A stretch of DNA of 64,000 nucleotides. Source: Paenibacillus silagei (GTDB lineage Bacteria > Bacillota > Bacilli > Paenibacillales > Paenibacillaceae). The first letter of the stretch is position 1; every line of letters starts with the position of its first letter. Shown piece by piece: positions 25,317 to 35,090 of the stretch. The stretch lies in the NCBI RefSeq assembly GCF_017874735.1, contig NZ_JAGGLV010000021.1:62001-126000 (forward strand), read 5' to 3'. Under the pieces are notes generated by a model. The model was not told the DNA's origin, searched no databases, and was given only the letters and a program-made list of their open reading frames with translations. A program made the position numbers and the translations under genes.

Positions 25317-25868
25317 TTAAATTAAATGAGCCTGCTGTAAAATGAGCTTATCATGATCGGTTAATTGTAGCTTAATTTCAGACAGCATTTTGTTAGAGAA
25401 ATAAAAACCAATATTCTCTCCCACTTGTACAATTTCGTCAGGTTGACTTGCATTGAATAAGCAATAGATGCTGTTGTCTTTATAAGCCACTGTTAACTCG
25501 CCTCTCTCCTGAACAAGAAAGTCATGATCTATCCCTTCTACTGTTGTTAAAGATAAAGCGGGAAGCCCCGAGGTTCTTATCTGCGGATTCTGTACAAATT
25601 TATTTGAGAAGGAATCGACAAAAAATGTTAACTCATTAGGGAGCAGCACTTCTTCACTTGTATAAGTTTCCCTGCTTTTATCAAAGTATATAATGAGAGG
25701 TTCAGCTTCACCATAAAAACACCATACCAGTCTCCCGTAATAATCCTTCACCTTGTCATAGTCAAATACTAATTTCACCAAAATAAATCTATCTGATATT
25801 TTCTCCAGACTAAAGCAGCTTCTTTCTACACGTGCCCTCTTCCATAGTTTTTCTAGTCTTAATTGTAT
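25317..25868 (-). CDS. Hypothetical protein, possible ATA start
   Basis: This is about 183 residues, rich in beta strands and aromatic residues (YDKVKDYYGRLVWCFYGEAE, EIVQVGENIGFYFSN). I do not recognise the family. The SD is excellent (GGAGGGG) but the codon 6 bases after it is ATA (25866-25868). The only standard start, a TTG at 25874, directly abuts the SD. So it either uses an AUA initiator or is a damaged gene. It is the first gene of the small operon that ends with the Im9-like gene. Confidence 0.45.
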   Translation of the reverse strand: MQLRLEKLWKRARVERSCFSLEKISDRFILVKLVFDYDKVKDYYGRLVWCFYGEAEPLIIYFDKSRETYTSEEVLLPNELTFFVDSFSNKFVQNPQIRTSGLPALSLTTVEGIDHDFLVQERGELTVAYKDNSIYCLFNASQPDEIVQVGENIGFYFSNKMLSEIKLQLTDHDKLILQQAHLI

Positions 25869-26065
25869 CTTCAACCCCTCCTAGTTCCCTATATACATTA
25901 CAGATAATCAAGTGCCAAAGCAGTTCCTACAATACCCTGCCGGTTAATGAAGTCAAGCAAATCCGTTATAAACTAGTATTAATAATTTGAATTAACTTAA
26001 CATAAATAGAATTTTTGTTTAATTGATATATTTTCTGAAAAAAATCAATATTTGATCCTCATGTT

Positions 26066-26219
26066 CTAATATAATAATGGAAAATCAATTTCCTGCGCTT
26101 CTAGTTCAGTTAGTTGTTTAGGGAAAACATCTAAGATTCCTAAAAAAATTTGTCTGCTTTCTTTGAATTATCTAAACCATATTCGTGATAAAAATTACTA
26201 ATATATTTTTGCTATTCAT
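26066..26219 (-). pseudogene. Remnant of a small immunity-type gene
   Basis: A good SD (GGAGG) and ATG (26217-26219) open a frame that stops quickly. Shifting frame gives YISNFYHEYGLDNSKKADKF, and a further shift at a T7 run (A7 at 26142-26148 on the plus strand) gives LGILDVFPKQLTELEAQEID and a stop at 26066. About 50 residues in total are recoverable. This is a decayed short protein in the position of an immunity gene; the homopolymer shift could also be a sequencing error or phase-variable tract. Confidence 0.4.
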
Positions 26220-26389
26220 TATTACAAACCTCCATATTAAACCTCCGGATATTTTTATCCCTTTATCCCATTTCTGAATGTAATTTCCCAAAATAGAAGT
26301 AACAAAAATAAAAACTCATTAATTTCTATTTTGTTTAATACCATACCGTCCTACCCTAGTCTTTAATTACTATTTTGAAATGTTTGAAT

Positions 26390-26431
26390 AAAGAAAGTGG
26401 CAACTGAGAGTAGATATTCCCAGTTACCACT
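26390..26431 (-). terminator. Terminator after the RHS-B immunity gene
   Basis: On the minus strand AGTGGTAACTG pairs with CAGTTGCCACT (one mismatch) and is followed by TTTCTTTATT. It probably ends the long cassette B transcript. Confidence 0.6.
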
Positions 26432-26573
26432 ATTTATAATATTTATATAACTGTAATATTATTTATTTTTGTATTTCCCATCAAAAAACTACCCAACTAA
26501 AGGTATAACCATTTTAGCTAAATAATCATTTTCGTGTGAAATTATTGTACCAACAATCATTCACTTCGCTCAT

Positions 26574-26882
26574 TCAGTCATAATATAAAAAATCAATAAT
26601 TTCACCTTTTCCTATTCTTTGCACTCCAATTTGAATAAAAAATCCACCTCCAATATTTACAAGATGGCCGACTGCTTTCATAGCATCTTTTTCAATCGTG
26701 TTCATCTCAATTTCCACCTCATACCATTCACCTTCCGCTAATGCCTCTACAGCATTTAATGGTATAACTGAACCAGAAAAAATAATATTATTTCCAAAAT
26801 TAAATCCTGGTCTTATTATCGATTTAGTACTGATTTCGTTACTTAACTTATCAAATAATATTTTCGCTTTGAGTAAAAGCAT
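26574..26882 (-). CDS. Putative immunity protein of RHS-B toxin
   Basis: This 102-residue beta-rich protein (MLLLKAKILFDKLSNEIST, GEWYEVEIEMNTIEKDAMKA) lies 14 bases after the RHS-B stop codon with its own GGAGG. In polymorphic toxin systems the gene right after the toxin tip almost always encodes the specific inhibitor. The sequence matches no immunity family I can name. It would act in the cytoplasm, in keeping with the absence of a signal peptide. Confidence 0.6.
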   Translation of the reverse strand: MLLLKAKILFDKLSNEISTKSIIRPGFNFGNNIIFSGSVIPLNAVEALAEGEWYEVEIEMNTIEKDAMKAVGHLVNIGGGFFIQIGVQRIGKGEIIDFLYYD

Positions 26883-26896
26883 TTGTAACCTCCAAA

Positions 26897-29800
26897 TTAT
26901 AAAGCATGGATGATCTCCTTAATCATTTTATTGAAATCCCCTAACTTCTCCAGTGTTATTGTTACAGTCCCACTTTTAAATATAAAAGGATCAACACTTG
27001 TAAAGTCTCCTAATTTTTTTAGAGCATTTTTAGATATTCTAACTTCAATAATTGCTGCATAATCTTTAAATTTATTAGCAAAAGCCAGGGTCTCCTCGAG
27101 AGTATAGCCAAATTGTTTTGCTTCAAAACCACTACCACCTATTTCAAAGGTTCCTGTTTTAAAGATTTGATAGAATTCTTCAGGACCGACCGCTCTAAAC
27201 AAACTTATCGAGCTTTTAGAAAATCCAACTGCTCCTCCAACAATGAGATCAGAAGCTGCAGTCACGTATCCAAACTTCTTATCATAACTATCTTGTGAAG
27301 CCTCAAGGGCATTGAGTAATTGGCCTTTAGCCCATGAAGCATTACCCGCAGAGTTTTCGTAAGGGCTTGTCTGAGTTAATAAGCCATATAAATATTTAAA
27401 AGTGTTTCCTCCATCATCATAAACATTACCATATAGTTTCTGTAGATTATTTTTATACGATGAATTACCTTTCATTGAAGCATTAAGAAGCATTTCTATT
27501 TCGTAATACGACTCTGTTTTTCTATGACCTGTCGGATCACTATAAATCAATGGATTATTTTCCACATACGTATACAAATTCATACTCAACGGATTATCAA
27601 TCTGCCCCTCAACCGTATCCTCATTCAAAAACCGTCCCATACTCGGATCATAGTAGCGTGCCCGCAGGTAATACAGTCCGGTCTCTTCGTCATAGATTTC
27701 GCCGGCATACTTGAATGAATTCGAGATTTCTTCCTTCTGGCTGGTGATGTTGCCCCACTCATCGTATACATAGTTGTTGACGATCTTGCCTGTGGTATCC
27801 ACGATCTGGACGACATCGCCATGGCCATTGTACAGATAGTAGTAATCTTTACCTGTCTTCTGTTCCTTCTTCACCAGCACCCGGTCGCCGCGCACGTATT
27901 GGGACAGTTCCGAGGCTCCGTTGCTGCTCTTCACTTCCGAGATGACTTCACCGTTGAAATTGTAGTTATACACTGTTTTCTTGGCACCGGTCGCTTTGGC
28001 TACACGCAGCCCATTGGCATAGTAAGCGAACTCGGTCTTCTGCGCCCCCTTGGTCAGTCCTGTCAGTGTATTCTCCAAATCGTACTGATAGCTGGTCTCC
28101 GTTGATTCTGCACTCAGCGTGGCGCTGCTTTCCAGCGTCAAGCGGTTTCCGCGCACATCATACGTATAGGCCTCACGCGCGCCATTGGATTGACTTGAGG
28201 TCAAGAGACGGTTCAATGCATCGTAGGTATAGGCGGTCACCCGTTCATCCTCATTTAGCCGTTTCTCAGTTACCTTTATGATGTTGCCGTTGTTGTCATA
28301 ATCGTAATCAAACTTTGACAGGACCGCACCGCTCTTCTCGTTCGTTACCGTTTCAACCCAGTTCAGTGCCTTGTTGTATGTGTATCGCGTGACCAGGCGG
28401 CTGCCGTCAGCGAGTGTCGGATACGTTATGGACTCTACCAACCCATTCGGATAATACCGGTATTCTGCGTTCGCCGATGCCGCTTCATTAACTGTGGCCG
28501 CACCATTGGTCTGAACCTTCTGCAAACGGCTCCGCTGGTACTGGTAATTCGTAGAGAACGACAGACTGGCGTCCTTCACTTGTGTGTATCGGCCTAAGCG
28601 GTCCAGAGTGTTCGTGATATTCGCATAATGAACGGCACCATTCCAGTTCACTTCCTCATACATGCCCCGCGTCCGGTTCAGGCTATCATTCCATTGTGTA
28701 TGTGTCGCTTTTACCGGACCGCCATTTTTTTCTGTGACGGTATCCCAAATATTCCTGCCGCTAATGTAGAACCTGGTTTCCAGACTTTGCTGAGCTGCTG
28801 CTCCAGCGCCCGCCAATTTCACTGATTTGGGTTGCCCCCACTCATCATAGTCATAAGTAAACGACGTCCCATTCCGGTCGGTACGGGTAGCAAGCTGTCC
28901 AAGTTCATTATAGGTCAGGTTTTCCTTTTGAGAAGAGGGGTCCTCTTTCATCGTCATTTGACCCAGCCCGTTGAATCCTTTGCTGAAAATCTTCTGGGCT
29001 ACGCCTCCTAACGCCTGGATCGACGCCTCCTTAATCTGTCCTGTCCCGTCATAGGTGTACTGGGTGGTCTGATTAAGCGCATCTTTAACGGATTTTAACC
29101 GTCCCAGCGCATCATAACGATAAGAGTTGGTTACCCCTTCGTTGTTCCGGTTTTTATTCGCATCGGTGTACGCTGTTATATTCCCATCCAGATCGTATTG
29201 ATAATCTTCAGTCAGAGGCTGCGTATTCTGCGGCCAGTCTTTATACGTCAGTTGCTGGATCACATGGCCTAATGGGTCATACTGCTGAAGAATATAATTA
29301 AGAGTGCCGCTGCCATCGGCTGGAATCAGGTAGCTGGCATCCTGCCGGGCTTTCAACTGATATTCTGCAATCATGCGGTTGCCGAAGGCATCCGTAGATA
29401 CATTTGGACGGCCCCAGGCATCATAACCAACGGTTACTGTATTTCCTTCCGGGTCCATCATGTATACCGGGCGTCCTTGATCGTCATAATGATACTGCTT
29501 CATGATTGATACTGCGCCAAAGGCATCCCAGTTACTTTCGAGAATAGGCAGTCCTAGCCCATTGTAGTACACTTCTCCGCTCGTGAACGACTGCTTGCCG
29601 GTTGCCACTTCGGTCAGTTTGGTGCTGGTTCCTACCCGCAGAGTGGGGGTACCTGCATTGAACGCATCCAGTCCGTCTGGACTGGAGTACATGTAGCTGT
29701 ATTCTTCCGTCCGGGAGTATCGGCTGCCATTGCCGTTTACCGCCTCGGGATACGTAATCTTGGTCGGGCGACCAAGCTCATCATATTCATAGGAGGTTTC

Positions 29801-32470
29801 ACGGTTCAATCCATCTGTCATCTTCCACAATAACCCGGTTCCCATGTAATAGCTCATCTTAGTGATGACTTCATGGCTACTTTCCGCTCCGGGATTCAGC
29901 GTTTGACGCTGTTCGGTAGGATATGCGTTGTTGCTTTCCGGTCCATACCGGGTAACGGTGACCGCGACAAGCTGGCTTCCTGACCAGATTTCCGCTTGCA
30001 CCTGAACGACCTTGTTCGAGTCATAGCTGTAGTTATAACGGGTTTCTTCCCCCAAGGCATTGACGGTGCGGGCTGGACGCCCGTCTCCAGTGTAAGTATA
30101 CGTCTCGCTGCGCGGTGCAGCATCGGATGCATTCTGATACCACGTCTTGGCACGGATAAATTGATAATTAGGCTCATAGTCATAAGTAGTAGTGTAATGT
30201 TCTTTGACGGCTGCGTTGTTCAACTGTTCCCAGGTTAGCGGTAATGTCTCCTTGTGAACAGAGCCCCACTCATTGTAGACAGTTTCAGTGTACAGGTGAT
30301 TCGCCGTTTGCTCACTGTCGCCTGCTCCGTAATCGGATAGAGTGGTCTTTACCGGCCGATGGATAAAGGTAGGATCGAACGCAGTGTTGTTGACTACTTT
30401 CTTTTCTCCATTCGGCGCTTGAGTCTCGGTCCGCAGCAGCTTGTTATCTTTATCGAATACTCTCAGTGCTGTCGTTCCATTGCTTGCTGAGTCACTGATC
30501 TGGATGACACTGGTGCTGTATTGATAACCGTCAGGGAGATGACCCGGCCATTGGGTGAAATGTTCTCCCGTATAATCTTTCCAATAGGTGTATTTATACT
30601 GGTTATAGTCTTTGAGTCCAGTATGATCGCTCCGGGAATTAATACGGAATTCTTCTACCGAATCTTCATAAGGAAGATTGCGTACGACTTTGTCGTAGCT
30701 ATATTCTGAGCTTGAATTCGGAAATTGAATCTTCTTTAAGAGTGCATAGTAATTCTTGTTCTCATAGTTGCGGTTAATGCCCTGCGGATTGTATCTGGCC
30801 AACTCGTGCTGATAGTCAAAATAGATTTTATCCCCCTTTTGATTGGTCACCTTTTGCAGAAAGGGTACATAAGTTTGAAGTTCGTTGACTTTAATCGCTT
30901 GCCGGCCCTTGGTTAGCATGACTGATTCACTGGGACGTCCGTTCTCGTCGAATACTTGAATACTTACATTTTCCCCATTAAAATTGCTGTTCATCAGGTT
31001 ATCTTCGTAGGTAAACTTCACTTCTCTACCTACGGAATCCACAATGGAGGAGAGCTGCCAAGAGTTCGGTCCTTCATATTTGAAGGTAATGGTATTGCCG
31101 AACCGGTCTTTGATCCCGAGTAACTTCCCATCGCGGTCGAAGTACTCTTTTCTTTTGTCGGCATATTCAATATAGTGCTTGGAGCCAATTTTACCGTTGC
31201 TGAATTCATTCTCCCAAACCGAGGTTTCCCAGATGTAGCGCTTGTCCTTGCCCTCATAATTTATCAGTTGGGTGTAGCTCGACAGTCCACCCCCATCACC
31301 GACAGGGTAGACACTACCGTTGCCATCGTGATAGTAATAGTTATAATCCCCAATCTTCTGAATGTACGGGAACTGGAAGGACCAGCCTGCTCCCAGAACA
31401 GACGAATTATATAGGCTAGTTGTCACATCGTAGCTGTTGAAGTTAGGATTATAGTCGCTGGACGTATAGAAGGCCATAGCTTCGTTGGAGCTATACCTTA
31501 ATCCAATATCCAGATCCAGGCCGTCTCTTCCCGGCAGATGAATCTGATTCTGCTTCCAGCTCAGGGAGCCAGTAACGGGGTCCACGAATTCTCCCGCATT
31601 GTAACGATCTCCATATTGAGGCTTGCCGGTCTGATTAATTTGAGCCTGCAACCGGTTTTTGGTGACGTTGTCCACATCATTATCAAAGGCTCTCATGCTC
31701 ACAGCCGCAAAGCTTAAACTGTTCTTGGACACTTCCAGCGAATTATATACCTCTGAAGTTACACTTGCCGGACTCCAATCCTGTGCCTCTTCTTGATATA
31801 CCTGAGAGGTTACGTTTCGCTTCAATTGAAATGAGGAAGAAGCTGTGAATAAGACCGGGTTGTTGTAGATGGTCTCCCAATCAAAACCGGACTCTTGCTT
31901 CCAATCCCATACCTTGGGCAGATTCCAATCCGGGTGGTCTTGAAACAATAGGTTCAGCCAGTAAAATTCTAGCCTGGTAGCCCCCCGCAGATCCAACTCC
32001 TTGATCACTTCGATGGATAAGTTCTTATCGGACGCCTTGGAGATATTCGCATCGGATAATCCCCGCTGCATGGAAGCTCCGTTAGCCGGTAGAAGACCTT
32101 GCTTTTCCAGCGTTTTCGCTTTTAGCTTCAGAATCTCAAGTTGGGTCGGGTCTGCCGAGTCATAGGTATCTGCTACAACAGAGTTTTGGCGCAACGCCGT
32201 ATCTGTGCCCTCAGCCAACGAATCATCATCAAACTGAGGCAGCTCAAGGGGTGTTGGTTCTTCAATCTCCTGCTTCGTCAATGGTTGACCGTTATCTGCA
32301 GGCTGCTGGGGATTCCTCATACTGTCCCATGGGTCGATGTCTTGTGTCTGTCCGGATTTCTGTTCTATCACTGCTTTGCTAGTTTGCGCAAACATAGGCT
32401 CATTTGGCAATATTAAAACAAAACACATCAAGAACAATATAATTTTTTTAGATAAATATGATATTTTCAT
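26897..32470 (-). CDS. Secreted RHS/YD-repeat toxin, ART-like tip (RHS-B)
   Basis: This 1857-residue WapA-like protein has a signal peptide (1 to about 29), a proline-rich and helical N-terminal region with no carbohydrate-binding module, the conserved DPVTGSLSWKQNQIHLPGRD near residue 297, more than 1000 residues of YD repeats that should form a hollow cocoon, and the RHS core motif RARYYDPSMGRFLNEDT ... PLIYSDPTGH. The last 210 or so residues are unique; the final 106 (SISLFRAVGPEEFYQIFKTG ... FGYTLEETLAFANKF ... AAIIEVRIS) resemble ADP-ribosyltransferase-fold toxins. AGGAGAG precedes the ATG. It is the last large gene of cassette B. Confidence 0.85.
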   Translation of the reverse strand: MKISYLSKKIILFLMCFVLILPNEPMFAQTSKAVIEQKSGQTQDIDPWDSMRNPQQPADNGQPLTKQEIEEPTPLELPQFDDDSLAEGTDTALRQNSVVADTYDSADPTQLEILKLKAKTLEKQGLLPANGASMQRGLSDANISKASDKNLSIEVIKELDLRGATRLEFYWLNLLFQDHPDWNLPKVWDWKQESGFDWETIYNNPVLFTASSSFQLKRNVTSQVYQEEAQDWSPASVTSEVYNSLEVSKNSLSFAAVSMRAFDNDVDNVTKNRLQAQINQTGKPQYGDRYNAGEFVDPVTGSLSWKQNQIHLPGRDGLDLDIGLRYSSNEAMAFYTSSDYNPNFNSYDVTTSLYNSSVLGAGWSFQFPYIQKIGDYNYYYHDGNGSVYPVGDGGGLSSYTQLINYEGKDKRYIWETSVWENEFSNGKIGSKHYIEYADKRKEYFDRDGKLLGIKDRFGNTITFKYEGPNSWQLSSIVDSVGREVKFTYEDNLMNSNFNGENVSIQVFDENGRPSESVMLTKGRQAIKVNELQTYVPFLQKVTNQKGDKIYFDYQHELARYNPQGINRNYENKNYYALLKKIQFPNSSSEYSYDKVVRNLPYEDSVEEFRINSRSDHTGLKDYNQYKYTYWKDYTGEHFTQWPGHLPDGYQYSTSVIQISDSASNGTTALRVFDKDNKLLRTETQAPNGEKKVVNNTAFDPTFIHRPVKTTLSDYGAGDSEQTANHLYTETVYNEWGSVHKETLPLTWEQLNNAAVKEHYTTTYDYEPNYQFIRAKTWYQNASDAAPRSETYTYTGDGRPARTVNALGEETRYNYSYDSNKVVQVQAEIWSGSQLVAVTVTRYGPESNNAYPTEQRQTLNPGAESSHEVITKMSYYMGTGLLWKMTDGLNRETSYEYDELGRPTKITYPEAVNGNGSRYSRTEEYSYMYSSPDGLDAFNAGTPTLRVGTSTKLTEVATGKQSFTSGEVYYNGLGLPILESNWDAFGAVSIMKQYHYDDQGRPVYMMDPEGNTVTVGYDAWGRPNVSTDAFGNRMIAEYQLKARQDASYLIPADGSGTLNYILQQYDPLGHVIQQLTYKDWPQNTQPLTEDYQYDLDGNITAYTDANKNRNNEGVTNSYRYDALGRLKSVKDALNQTTQYTYDGTGQIKEASIQALGGVAQKIFSKGFNGLGQMTMKEDPSSQKENLTYNELGQLATRTDRNGTSFTYDYDEWGQPKSVKLAGAGAAAQQSLETRFYISGRNIWDTVTEKNGGPVKATHTQWNDSLNRTRGMYEEVNWNGAVHYANITNTLDRLGRYTQVKDASLSFSTNYQYQRSRLQKVQTNGAATVNEAASANAEYRYYPNGLVESITYPTLADGSRLVTRYTYNKALNWVETVTNEKSGAVLSKFDYDYDNNGNIIKVTEKRLNEDERVTAYTYDALNRLLTSSQSNGAREAYTYDVRGNRLTLESSATLSAESTETSYQYDLENTLTGLTKGAQKTEFAYYANGLRVAKATGAKKTVYNYNFNGEVISEVKSSNGASELSQYVRGDRVLVKKEQKTGKDYYYLYNGHGDVVQIVDTTGKIVNNYVYDEWGNITSQKEEISNSFKYAGEIYDEETGLYYLRARYYDPSMGRFLNEDTVEGQIDNPLSMNLYTYVENNPLIYSDPTGHRKTESYYEIEMLLNASMKGNSSYKNNLQKLYGNVYDDGGNTFKYLYGLLTQTSPYENSAGNASWAKGQLLNALEASQDSYDKKFGYVTAASDLIVGGAVGFSKSSISLFRAVGPEEFYQIFKTGTFEIGGSGFEAKQFGYTLEETLAFANKFKDYAAIIEVRISKNALKKLGDFTSVDPFIFKSGTVTITLEKLGDFNKMIKEIIHAL

Positions 32471-32507
32471 TAGTAACTCTCCTAATCTTCGCTTTAAATA
32501 AATTTAG

Positions 32508-33695
32508 TTATAATGCTTCTTTCTTAATCAGTGATCCATTTTTATCATATTTTAATGCGACAATTTTACCATTAGTCAGCAGCACATATTGAAGCCTGCC
32601 GTTAGCATCATAGAAGTAGCGTATTTGATTTTGATTCGGTATATCTATTTTCCATGCCGCTGGATTTGCAACTCTTTTCAAAGAAACTTGATCAACATCC
32701 AAATAAGCTTTCTCTTCTCCACCTACCGCAAAACGTATTCGTATGTAACTGGTCTGATAATTAGGAGTAATTAAAACTGAATGATAATGCCATTTCCATC
32801 CACCGTTATTCATACTTCTTCCATACTCATTAACAACACGATCATTGCTATCCACTTCTATAATTGTTATTTCCGCCCAACCTTCTGGTAAGGTATATCT
32901 CATAAAAGCATTCATGTCATATGAAGATCCAGCACTAACAGGGATTGGGTCCGATAGTGAATAAACAAAGGATTGCGGATCTCCTGTCCCACTGTACATT
33001 CTTAAATGGGAGGTGCCTTCAATAGGCTCATAACCTGGTTTAGAGACACTGGATTGACTACTTGTTCCATTTCTCCATACTGTTTCCCAGAAATCAGGTA
33101 GATTATTGTTATTCAGGTCATCCTCAAAGCTTTCATTAATTTCAATAGAATGAATATTGACCTTATCGATATCTAAATAGGCTTTTTCTTCTCCGCCTAC
33201 TTCAAAGCGGATTTGTATGTATTCTGTATTGTCCTTGGGGGCTAGATATATGGTATTATCATGCCATTGCCATCCTCCGTTAGAGAAGGAACGATTGGAT
33301 TCATATACAATATTCTTATAACGGTCAGTTTCTATGATCGTTATGCTTGCTCTTCCAACAGGGAGAGTATATCTCATAAAAGCATTAATTTTGTACAAAT
33401 GGTCTTTTTCGATAGTAACCGGATTCGATAAAGCATACATATATGATTTTTTATCTCCACTACCATTGTATAATCTGAAATGATATTTTCCTTCAATGGG
33501 TTCGAAACTTTCTTTTGAAGCGCTGGAGCCGACGCTAGTTCCATTTCTCCAAACGGTTTCCCAAAAATCAGGAAGGTTATTGTTGTTCTGATCCTGCTCA
33601 AAGCCTCCATTGATGTTCTCATTGATGGGATAAGCATAAGCATGACAAGCACCTAAAGTTAATAAAAATAGAAATATCAAGAAGATCCTTCTCAA
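32508..33695 (-). CDS. Secreted YD-tagged protein, two CBM4/9-like domains
   Basis: This is about 395 residues from a TTG at 33695; a GTG 12 bases earlier overlaps the SD GGAG. A signal peptide (LLTLGACHAYA) is followed by two homologous 150-residue beta-sandwich domains, each starting with a calcium-type loop (NGGFEQDQNNNNLPDFWETV and a near copy) and ending AYLDIDKV or AYLDVDQV. Such jelly rolls usually bind sugars. The C-terminus is the YD pair: YFYDANGRLQYV then LKYDKNGSLIKK. It is immediately upstream of RHS-B. Binding role inferred. Confidence 0.8.
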   Translation of the reverse strand: MRRIFLIFLFLLTLGACHAYAYPINENINGGFEQDQNNNNLPDFWETVWRNGTSVGSSASKESFEPIEGKYHFRLYNGSGDKKSYMYALSNPVTIEKDHLYKINAFMRYTLPVGRASITIIETDRYKNIVYESNRSFSNGGWQWHDNTIYLAPKDNTEYIQIRFEVGGEEKAYLDIDKVNIHSIEINESFEDDLNNNNLPDFWETVWRNGTSSQSSVSKPGYEPIEGTSHLRMYSGTGDPQSFVYSLSDPIPVSAGSSYDMNAFMRYTLPEGWAEITIIEVDSNDRVVNEYGRSMNNGGWKWHYHSVLITPNYQTSYIRIRFAVGGEEKAYLDVDQVSLKRVANPAAWKIDIPNQNQIRYFYDANGRLQYVLLTNGKIVALKYDKNGSLIKKEAL

Positions 33696-33745
33696 ATAAA
33701 AACACACTCCTATCTAGAATTAAGTATTAAATAATAACTGCTCCC

Positions 33746-34792
33746 TCAATCAATATATTTGATTAGTCTCCACCTTTGCGAGCTTGTTCCGTTATCCTCA
33801 TATATTTGGAGGGGTGTACCGTTTTCATTATTTCCATTGGTAATATCAAGCAATTTATTACTGTTCACATTGATGAAACTAATTGATCCGTCTCCATTTT
33901 CTCTAAATTTCCATTGTTGTGATGTGGTACCGTTATCTGTCCAAATTTGAATAGAAGAACCATTATTTTCACCACCACCAGCCACCTCCAGTGCCTTGCC
34001 GCTATTCACATTAATTAACTTATAGTTACTGTCCCCTGTATCATAGACTCTCCATCTTTGGGATGCGGTGTCGTTATGGGTCCATATCTGAATAGGAGTA
34101 CCGTCTGCAGTATTTCCTCCTGTGACATCCAAGGCTTTTCCATTACCAGCATTTAATATTTTGTATTCTGTTCTATTACTTATCGCTTTAATGAGTCTCC
34201 ACTTCTGTGCAGTTGTTCCGTTAGAGGCCCATATCTGTACAGGGGTTCCACTTGCTGTATCACCATTTGCAACATCGAGAGCTTTATTGCTATGTATATT
34301 TATTAGTTCATATGAACCGTCCGCTTGTTCAACTACGCGCCATATCTGAGCTTCGGTTCCGTTATCATTCCATATCTGAACCCTCGTTCCATTGGATGTT
34401 TCTCCACCTGCTATATCGAGTGCCTTCCCGCTATTAACATTAATCAGCTTAAAAAGGCTATTTTCGGTTGTACAAAGCAACCACCGCTGTGCATCTGTTC
34501 CGTTATCTGTTTCTATTTGAACTTTGGTTCCGTTCACACTATTTCCTGCGTATACATCAAGTGCCTTATTGCTATTCACATTCAATAGTTTATATTCTGA
34601 TGGTTTGCAGTTTAAGTTTTTCTTTCCAATTAAGTTACCGTTGTTATCATACTGAAAATTCATATACCTCTCTTCAGATATTCGTATCAGGTTCAATCCA
34701 CCTGTTCTGGAGTAAGTGTATTTCATTGCGGTGGCAGTCTGAGAGCTAATAAATAAAGCAAATGCTAATAAAATTAGTACATATCTTTTTAT
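33746..34792 (-). CDS. Secreted YD-tagged ricin-B lectin (ATA start or frameshift)
   Basis: After the signal peptide comes a YD pair (MKYTYSRTGGLNLIRI ... FQYDNNGNLIGKK) and then six ricin-type beta-trefoil repeats of about 45 residues, each with NVNSGKALDIAGG-like and QIWNDNGTEAQIWR-like (QxW) motifs. These are sugar-binding repeats. The first in-frame ATG (34726) would skip export; a perfect signal peptide (KRYVLILLAFALFISSQTA) lies just upstream in frame and begins with ATA (34790-34792), 8 bases after GGGGG. An ATG in another frame would also join if one A of an A5 run were removed. The export form is inferred. Confidence 0.75.
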   Translation of the reverse strand: MKRYVLILLAFALFISSQTATAMKYTYSRTGGLNLIRISEERYMNFQYDNNGNLIGKKNLNCKPSEYKLLNVNSNKALDVYAGNSVNGTKVQIETDNGTDAQRWLLCTTENSLFKLINVNSGKALDIAGGETSNGTRVQIWNDNGTEAQIWRVVEQADGSYELINIHSNKALDVANGDTASGTPVQIWASNGTTAQKWRLIKAISNRTEYKILNAGNGKALDVTGGNTADGTPIQIWTHNDTASQRWRVYDTGDSNYKLINVNSGKALEVAGGGENNGSSIQIWTDNGTTSQQWKFRENGDGSISFINVNSNKLLDITNGNNENGTPLQIYEDNGTSSQRWRLIKYID

Positions 34793-35090
34793 AAGTCATA
34801 CCCCCGTTTATTGAATATTCCATTGTCAAAAACTATAGTGAGCGCCTGTTCAATTGACTAAAGCACAACACTGAAACAGTCATTGTATAGTTGGTCCCAA
34901 AGAGAAACAAGACGAATCCATGGTGTGAAATTGCGTTCTACTGTAGCTTACGAAACAGGAATAGTAGTATGGCAGGAAGATGAGCAGTATACAACAAAAC
35001 CTTTCTGAGCTTTTTGGGAAAAGTTAAGCAAGCTTATAAAATCCCCAGTGGACCTCTTATAAATCTATAGCTGAAAGATATTAAAGGATG
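34793..35090. other. Intergenic gap in cassette B with possible internal promoter
   Basis: These 298 bp separate the ricin and triple-repeat genes, while other cassette genes are nearly contiguous. On the minus strand TAGTCA, a 17-bp spacer and TATAGT (around 34840-34870) could be an internal promoter. The plus strand has a short open stretch (VKLRSTVAYETGIVVWQEDE, 34925-35008) that may be debris of another gene. Nothing firmer is seen. Confidence 0.3.

Larger units (their letters stand above)
25869..26573. other. AT-rich gene-poor stretch with immunity-gene remnant
   Basis: These 700 bp have no intact gene. They hold the small frameshifted gene described separately (26066-26219) and a terminator-like hairpin near 26396-26431. 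The rest is AT-rich with no structure I can support. Such decayed DNA downstream of an RHS gene is expected where old toxin/immunity tails have been displaced. Confidence 0.6.

Noticed and set aside
34925..35008. Transposase fragment on the plus strand between YD genes
   Set aside because: Only about 28 codons are open and no transposase motif or terminal repeats can be seen.
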